DNA of 18,901 nucleotides, taken from contig JABHYP010000366.1 of the NCBI GenBank assembly GCA_018656855.1, positions 1-18,901 on the forward strand. The letters are read 5' to 3'. The notes under the pieces were generated by a model. The model saw nothing but the letters and a program-made list of their open reading frames with translations, was not told where the DNA came from and made no database searches. Position 1 is the first letter of the stretch; every line of letters begins with the position of its first letter. This document shows positions 14,704 to 18,901 of this stretch, piece by piece. The position numbers were made by a program, and so were the translations under genes. Source of the stretch: Candidatus Latescibacterota bacterium. Lineage in GTDB: Bacteria; Latescibacterota; Latescibacteria; Latescibacterales; Latescibacteraceae.

Positions 14704-15129
14704 ATGGAAAATGATCTTTTAATTGCTCAACTTACCAATGTTACTAACCATCGTATTGACGAACATCAAACTTGGGTAAATGCTTTTTATTTTTCTTTGA
14801 CAACTAATGCTCTCTTATTAATTGCATTACTATCCTTAGATAATTCCCCATCAATACTTCCTGTTATCTGTCTCGTCTCAGTTATAGGTATTTTGATCAC
14901 ATTTCTTTTGATAATAGTCCAGACACGAGCCAGATTGAGCATGGAAGCATATGAGAACCTTAGGGAAAAATTAGAAGTGAAATTGGATTTAAATGAGTTT
15001 TCTGTTACTACGGCAATAGCTTCTCGTCCTTCTTCACGTATACCGAAGGCGAGACCTTATATGGAAAGAGCCAACTATTTTATTACATTGTTATGGTTTG
15101 TACTATTTATATATTATTTAGTAGGTTAA
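14704..15129 (+). CDS. Small membrane protein with three predicted TM segments
   Basis: 141 residues. Predicted membrane segments are about 25-45 (WVNAFYFSLTTNALLLIALLS), 51-70 (ILPVICLVSVIGILITFLLI) and 124-140 (FITLLWFVLFIYYLVG). The N-terminal 24 residues and the loop of about 50 residues between the second and third segments (REKLEVKLDLNEFSVTTA) are polar. The NHRIDEHQTWVNAFYFSL opening is reminiscent of small membrane proteins of the RipA-like or SLATT-like type found near nuclease genes and in cassettes, but I cannot assign a family with certainty. AAAGGA precedes the ATG by about 8 bases. A membrane-damaging effector role is a guess from context. Confidence 0.7.
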   Translation: MENDLLIAQLTNVTNHRIDEHQTWVNAFYFSLTTNALLLIALLSLDNSPSILPVICLVSVIGILITFLLIIVQTRARLSMEAYENLREKLEVKLDLNEFSVTTAIASRPSSRIPKARPYMERANYFITLLWFVLFIYYLVG

Positions 15130-15250
15130 TAAATAACCGATAAATTGCATTCCCTTCATCTGTTGCAATATCCTGAAAATTGAATAACTTTTTTATGCCT
15201 AAACTCACGCTAAATATTAATCAGAATGTAATTATAACAACTTTATATAA

Positions 15251-15284
15251 TTTGAAATAGTTCGCAAATCGTTCAATTTGCTCC
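15251..15284 (+). repeat. Downstream repeat, copy R3
   Basis: TTTGAAATAGTTCGCAAATC followed by GTTCAATTTGCTCC, 121 bp after the membrane-protein gene. In this copy GCAAAT and ATTTGC form a perfect 6-bp stem around CGTTCA. R2 keeps only part of that pairing and R1 less. Confidence 0.55.
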
Positions 15285-15303
15285 ACCAAAATAAGATTTT
15301 GAC

Positions 15304-15344
15304 AATGAAGGACTTGCTTGGCGATGCGAATCCTTCATTTTTTT
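15304..15344 (+). terminator. Probable intrinsic terminator
   Basis: AATGAAGGA (15304-15312) pairs perfectly with TCCTTCATT (15331-15339) around an 18-nt loop, and seven T residues (15338-15344) follow. It would end plus-strand transcripts from the 13682-15129 genes. On the minus strand the hairpin is not followed by a T-run, so it is a poorer terminator for the convergent isomerase gene. The rest of the 308-bp gap 15130-15437 holds R3 and nothing else I can identify. Confidence 0.55.
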
Positions 15345-15437
15345 GCCCCAAAACGGATTGTGACTATTTTTTATATTACAAATCCGGCATTTTGAATCCT
15401 TTCCGCTCTATACCCCCTTCATGCAAAATTTTTCATC

Positions 15438-16484
15438 TTACAGAAGCTCGATGCCCAGATTTTTTGCCAGTCCCTCAATATAACGTTTGGCAATCGGATA
15501 TTCTTCCATTTTCATGTGCTCGACAAGAAGAACACGCGGATGATTCAGACGGCTCATACCTGTTAGATGAGTTTCATAGTCCATTACTCCCTGTCCAACA
15601 GGAACCTCGACAAATGAAGGATGAAGCTTGTTCTCCTGTATGATGTCCTTTGCGTGACAGATGGCAGCGTCCTCGCCGATGAGATCGTAACAAGCCTTAA
15701 TGTATTCGGACATGCGATAGTGGAATGCCTGATTTGTCATGTTTGCCGGATCGAGACATATCTTCACCCTTTCCGAACCGACATCGTCAATAAACCTGCG
15801 GCATGCCCAGGGATTGTTGAGCTGTACCATGTCGTTAGGTTCGAACGCGATAACTGTTTTTAGTCCGGCAGTATCGTCGATGACTTTTTTGACCTCGCGT
15901 ACGCTCATTTTCCAGGTTTCTATGGTCCAGTTCTCGGGGTGAGGGTGCACAGCTCCCGGAGCACGGCTTCCCACGTGACCGGTCACCACGGGGCAGCCTA
16001 CTCGTTCAGCGGTTTCCATCTGGTTGATGAGCCATTTATGCATCCTTTTTCGTTCAGCCATATCGGGATGAATCATATTGCAGATGCTGTGCATATCAAC
16101 GAATCGCACATCGTATTTTTTAAGTGCGGTTTTCAGACCTGAAACAAGCGTGTCCGAAGCTTCTGTCCAACGATTCCTGCTTCCGTATCCACCACCGACA
16201 CCGGCGGCGGAATATCCCTTGTCGCGTACAACCTTGACAACAGCGTCTATATTTCCGTCTTCCGGCACATCCAGTCTGTAACCGCTGCATGCCAGTCTGA
16301 TGGGTGTTGTTCCGGGAGTTAGGTCCCGTTCGAGGTCGGGCGGGGGACTCCATGGCATGAGGAAATCGGGATATGCCCATTTTTTCGGTGATGTTGCCTC
16401 AGCGTTTTTTATGCCCGGTGAAAAAAACATAGAAGATGATGCCGCGGCTGCAAGCAGTGCCTTGCGGCGAGTAATTTTTGCCAT
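15438..16484 (-). CDS. Tat-exported sugar phosphate isomerase/epimerase-like TIM barrel
   Basis: 348 residues on the minus strand. The N-terminus ITRRKALLAAAA (Arg6-Arg7) is a twin-arginine signal with cleavage near residue 30. The rest is a xylose-isomerase-like TIM barrel. Likely metal ligands are Glu214 (VIAFEPND), Asp245 (CLDPANM), His277 (ICHAKD) and Glu322 (LLVEHMKMEEY), the usual E-D-H-E order. Substrate is unknown; relatives act on ketoses or hydroxypyruvate-like compounds, and export via Tat points to a periplasmic metal enzyme. An upstream in-frame ATG (16560-16562) would bury the RR motif 31 residues in; AAAGGAAA just before 16484 supports the shorter form. Its composition is clearly more GC-rich than the 3.8-15.1 kb region. 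Confidence 0.85.
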   Translation of the reverse strand: MAKITRRKALLAAAASSSMFFSPGIKNAEATSPKKWAYPDFLMPWSPPPDLERDLTPGTTPIRLACSGYRLDVPEDGNIDAVVKVVRDKGYSAAGVGGGYGSRNRWTEASDTLVSGLKTALKKYDVRFVDMHSICNMIHPDMAERKRMHKWLINQMETAERVGCPVVTGHVGSRAPGAVHPHPENWTIETWKMSVREVKKVIDDTAGLKTVIAFEPNDMVQLNNPWACRRFIDDVGSERVKICLDPANMTNQAFHYRMSEYIKACYDLIGEDAAICHAKDIIQENKLHPSFVEVPVGQGVMDYETHLTGMSRLNHPRVLLVEHMKMEEYPIAKRYIEGLAKNLGIELL

Positions 16485-16590
16485 TGTATTTTCCTTTCTG
16501 TTTGATCTTTCACAATAATTCTTTCTGTACAGAAATATTACTTTTTCAGAGTCATCAGACAAGACTTATTTTGCATATAACGCTTATTAA

Positions 16591-16942
16591 GTCAGCTCCG
16601 CAAAGCTTCTTGAATCCCCCGAAGAGGAGCTTATTCATGTAATTTTCGATTTTATTACTGCCTACATTTATTCTCTTTTCCCGAAATATACATTGTCAGA
16701 AGTTGCTTTTCCCAATACATCGCATGATAGCGTTTTGAATTTTTATAGTCAACAAAATTAGCTGGTTCTTCTCAAATATCATCCGGAGATTACCATATTC
16801 GGAAGTGCAGGGATTATTTCAGGTAGAATAATTATGAAAAAATGCTTGAATCAAGAAAAGAAATCGATATGTTTCATCTACAGCTTAACGAAAATCCGAT
16901 TAAAAGTCATATTTTATTTTGATATGTGGAGTATCGGATATA
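16591..16942 (+). pseudogene. Possible decayed coding stretch with one in-frame stop
   Basis: After a TAA at 16588-16590 one forward frame stays open to 17043 apart from a single TAG at 16759-16761, about 150 codons, unusual in such AT-rich DNA. The first part reads sensibly (AKLLESPEEELIHVIFDFI, YSLFPKYTLSEVAFPN, DSVLNFYSQQN) and continues after the stop with LVLLKYHPEITIFGSAG. There is no start codon with a ribosome binding site and I recognise no family. It may be the remains of a gene interrupted upstream of the TonB-like gene, or chance. The remaining intergenic sequence (16485-16590) shows nothing clear. Confidence 0.3.
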
Positions 16943-17995
16943 ATGATCTGCGAGTCAGAGAAAAAAATAATATATCTTTCTTTTATCCTCTCTGTTATTA
17001 TTCATGGGGCTTTTGCTGTTATCTTTCTATTTGTAAGATTTGAAAGTAAGAAGACACAGTCTCAATTACAGGAAATGGAAATGTATTTTGTGAGTAAAAA
17101 TGATAATAAACCAGTCTCAGAATCAGAGGTCATAAAGACACCATTACTTCCAGAATTCTCCCCTCAAGAAGTTAAAACAGAAGAATTACAAATCCCTGAA
17201 ACAAAAGAACTGCAAGAGTTATCTGCTCCCCCTAAACCTGACCCTATTGACTATCCCGTTGTTAAAAGTTCTGACGGGACTTTGCTCATGCAGACAGAAA
17301 AACCAAAGAAATTTACACCTATTGCAAGCGGCAAACCTTTACCTTCTGTTCCTCAATCCGGTTCTACCGAGATCCGGGATCCCTGGAAAGATATTCTTTA
17401 CGGTTCTCCGACACGCCCTCAAAAAAGTGATTCTGCGGAAGAAAAAGCATCCGAGGTTCCGCCCCAGAAAGTAAAAGATGAAAGGAGAAAATTCCGTGCT
17501 GAAATAATGGGTGTTAAGACGGGAGGACCGTTAATTTTGCTGCCGGCCGGAATACACTTTACCAAAAGCATAAAATGGAAAGTTCAAGACTTTTTTTTCA
17601 AACGTAATATGGAAAAATTATGGGACAGCCATTTTGCTGTCATCACAGAAAAGGACATAAAGTTTTTGATTCTTCTCTGGAGAGACATTCTGCTCGATCC
17701 TCAAAAAATGTCCCGGCATGACCGGTTATTTATTGCAGAAAGCCAGTCTGAGAAAATTCAAACAAATAAATCGTATCTTAAAAATATGTGTAAACTTGGA
17801 CTGGTGACATCTTTAATGGTCTCCGAACGGATTGTTTACAGAGCAAATATTTCCAGGGGGGAGTTTATCCGGGCTTTAAGCTCCGGACTGGAATCCGTAA
17901 ATAGTAATCCAAAAAATGAGAAAATTCTCGGCTATATTGATCTTATAATGAAGTGCTATGATTTTGAAAGAGGATGTATTGTCATTCCCCAGTGA
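16943..17995 (+). CDS. TonB-like N-terminal anchor with Pro-rich linker and unknown C-terminal domain
   Basis: 350 residues from the ATG at 16943 (GGAG at 16928-16931, 11 bases upstream; a TTG at 16919 is less likely). The membrane helix LSFILSVIIHGAFAVIFLFV (about 12-31) contains S-V-I-I-H-G-A, matching the Ser16/His20 motif of the TonB anchor that contacts ExbB/ExbD. A charged Pro/Glu/Lys-rich linker (about 50-185) follows, as in TonB. The C-terminus (about 190-350: ITEKDIKFLILLWRDILL, DRLFIAESQSEKIQTN, LKNMCKLGLV, ISRGEFIRALSSGL) is not a TonB receptor-binding domain; the helix pattern loosely resembles a winged helix. Its partner and function are unknown. Confidence 0.7.
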   Translation: MICESEKKIIYLSFILSVIIHGAFAVIFLFVRFESKKTQSQLQEMEMYFVSKNDNKPVSESEVIKTPLLPEFSPQEVKTEELQIPETKELQELSAPPKPDPIDYPVVKSSDGTLLMQTEKPKKFTPIASGKPLPSVPQSGSTEIRDPWKDILYGSPTRPQKSDSAEEKASEVPPQKVKDERRKFRAEIMGVKTGGPLILLPAGIHFTKSIKWKVQDFFFKRNMEKLWDSHFAVITEKDIKFLILLWRDILLDPQKMSRHDRLFIAESQSEKIQTNKSYLKNMCKLGLVTSLMVSERIVYRANISRGEFIRALSSGLESVNSNPKNEKILGYIDLIMKCYDFERGCIVIPQ

Positions 17996-18050
17996 TATTA
18001 TCAGGATTTTTCAAGAAGACCGGAAAGAACTCTAATAAGAGGGAACTACA

Positions 18051-18194
18051 ATGGAAAACAGAAAGCATGTCATAGACAAGGGCGCAGATTTCATCTGTGT
18101 GGGGATGTACGATTTTCAGATCGTGGACGATGTCAACATCGCTCTGGGTGTGCGGGGAGGAGAATTGGAACGAAAGAGGCCGTGGTTTGCCTGA
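18051..18194 (+). CDS. 47-residue ORF resembling the C-terminal tail of a larger protein
   Basis: ATG at 18051, TGA at 18192-18194, GAGGGA about 7 bases upstream; an in-frame TAA at 18036 closes the frame above. The product (IDKGADFICVGMYDFQIVDDV, then GGELERKRPWFA at the end) reads like the last strand-helix unit of a longer metabolic enzyme rather than an independent small protein. It may be a remnant left after deletion of the rest. Composition is similar to the isomerase gene and the RidA gene, not to the AT-rich surroundings. Confidence 0.35.
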   Translation: MENRKHVIDKGADFICVGMYDFQIVDDVNIALGVRGGELERKRPWFA

Positions 18195-18427
18195 TATACG
18201 TAGCCAGAACCAATTTGTCAGTATGAGATAAAATGTATCATCCCGATAATGAGCACCTTATAAAAAAACAACAAGAAAAAAGTGGATATCTTATTATATT
18301 CCAAAAAGTAACATTTAAGAGAAGGGGGGGGTGCAGTAATTAACGGCATCTTATTTATAAACAATACTAATAATACATTATCCGTATGTATTTTTAACAC
18401 TACACACATTTCATATGGAGTTGAGTC
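18195..18427. other. Intergenic stretch with a G8 tract
   Basis: 233 bp with no gene. A run of eight G (18324-18331) is striking in AT-rich DNA and lies about 97 bp upstream of the RidA-like start codon. I saw no clear promoter, hairpin or repeat. The ribosome binding site of the next gene is GGAG at 18417-18420. Confidence 0.4.
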
Positions 18428-18901
18428 ATGAAAAGGATTAGTTCGAGCTTGCTCACTTTTACCATTATGGGCATTATTTTCGCCAGCATGTGTTATGGCC
18501 AGGTTATGGTGGGAAAGACTTACTACAATTCAGGCAGGGGGGATTATAGTCCCGAGAAAGACTTTCCGGGAAAAATCAGAAACTGTCTGGGATTAATTCA
18601 AAAATCATTGCAGGACGCCGGCATGGATATGGAAAACGTGGTTACATCCTACTGTTACCTCGAAAACCCGGAACTATATCCTGAATTTAACAAAGTATAC
18701 GGGGAATTTTTCCCGAATAATCCGCCTACACGTACCACGCTTGGTGTGCCCGATGTCCCCGGTGCTTCACAACTTGAGATTACCTGTATCGCCTACAGCG
18801 ATCTCTCCGAAATGAAAGTAATCGGCACCCCTCCCGCCGGTTTTCCATTCAGCCCGGGAATTCTTGCGGGAACGACCCTCTACATTTCAGGTAAAGGCGA
18901 C
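18428..18901 (+). CDS. Secreted RidA/YjgF-family protein, probably a tandem of two Rid domains (3' end outside window)
   Basis: ATG at 18428 with GGAG 7 bases upstream; the frame is open to the window edge (158 codons). A signal peptide (about 1-24, FTIMGIIFASMCYG) precedes a Rid domain with CLGLIQKSLQDAGMDMENVV and YPEFNKVYGEFFPNNPPTRTT. Arg102 and Glu117 (LEITCIAY) correspond to the substrate-binding Arg and the Glu of imine deaminases of the RidA family. A second Rid domain appears to start at about 140 (FPFSPGILAGTTLYISGKGD). RidA enzymes hydrolyse reactive enamines/imines; a secreted tandem form is less usual and its substrate is unknown. Confidence 0.85.
   Translation, partial: MKRISSSLLTFTIMGIIFASMCYGQVMVGKTYYNSGRGDYSPEKDFPGKIRNCLGLIQKSLQDAGMDMENVVTSYCYLENPELYPEFNKVYGEFFPNNPPTRTTLGVPDVPGASQLEITCIAYSDLSEMKVIGTPPAGFPFSPGILAGTTLYISGKGD

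Noticed and set aside
13555..15284. R1-R3 as true tRNA 3' ends (GGTTCG and TGCTCC resemble T-loop and acceptor)
   Set aside because: No T-stem pairing at the correct spacing and no anticodon arm, unlike the fragment at 3680.
13541..15300. R1-R3 repeats as a CRISPR array
   Set aside because: Spacing is about 0.7-1 kb with genes in between and the copies diverge; no regular short spacers and no cas genes.
15278..16518. Several plus-strand open frames opposite the Tat isomerase gene
   Set aside because: They are shadows of the GC-richer minus-strand gene, which has a full Tat signal and TIM-barrel metal ligands.
16834..17043. 69-codon frame as an independent gene
   Set aside because: It overlaps the TonB-like gene in another frame and has no ribosome binding site; kept only as part of the possible decayed stretch.
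18324..18331. G8 tract as a phase-variable switch
   Set aside because: It lies in an intergenic region about 97 bp before the RidA start, outside any coding frame or recognisable promoter spacer.

Overview
The window looks like part of the chromosome of an uncultured, AT-rich Gram-negative bacterium, probably of the FCB/KSB1/Cloacimonadota-type assemblage. The evidence is a short secreted protein with an FPNPFNP-type C-terminal sorting/FlgD-like module, lipoproteins built from carboxypeptidase-regulatory-like beta domains, a CBM9/TPR protein, a Tat-exported sugar isomerase-like protein and a TonB-like membrane anchor. The lineage is an inference; no marker gene is present.

Layout. 1-205: the 3' end of an unidentified gene. 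317-3507: two tandem paralogous lipoproteins, plus a short relic of a third copy in front of them. 3508-3835: an intergenic region holding a precise 3' half of a tRNA-Val(GAC) and a promoter/operator. 3836-7495: a three-gene operon (sorting-tagged secreted protein, CBM9+TPR protein, exported C39 peptidase fused to DUF1573). 7777-8426: two small unknown genes behind a strong inverted-repeat operator. 8528-11722: a BlaI-type repressor, an M56 (BlaR1-type) membrane protease with an ExbD-like C-terminus that is split by a frameshift at an A8 tract, an exported Cys-rich peptide with a textbook double-glycine motif, and a secreted LolA/LolB-like protein. 11758-11804: a long hairpin. 11977-13530: an integron-type gene cassette (direct repeats GTTATACG at both ends, foldable attC) carrying a DUF262+HNH protein. 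13682-15129: an Mrr-like restriction-endonuclease-fold protein and a small multi-TM protein; each gene of this block is followed by a copy of a ~35-bp repeat. 15438-16484 (minus): Tat-exported xylose-isomerase-like TIM barrel. 16591-16942: a possibly decayed coding stretch. 16943-17995: TonB-like N-terminus on an unknown C-terminal domain. 18051-18194: a tiny ORF resembling the tail of a larger enzyme. 18428-end: a secreted RidA-family protein, cut by the window edge.

How the parts may work together (inference). The 3.8-11.7 kb locus combines an exported precursor with an LSxxEMxxFxGG leader, an exported C39 protease of the family that cuts double-glycine leaders, and a BlaI/M56 switch. BlaI-box-like half-sites (ACAnnTGT) occur in front of blaI, the 7777 gene and the 3836 operon. 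It therefore reads as a self-regulated, periplasmically processed Cys-rich peptide system, bounded on the left by a tRNA 3' half typical of an integration scar. The 12.0-15.1 kb block reads as a small defence-type accessory cluster, at least partly delivered as an integron cassette.
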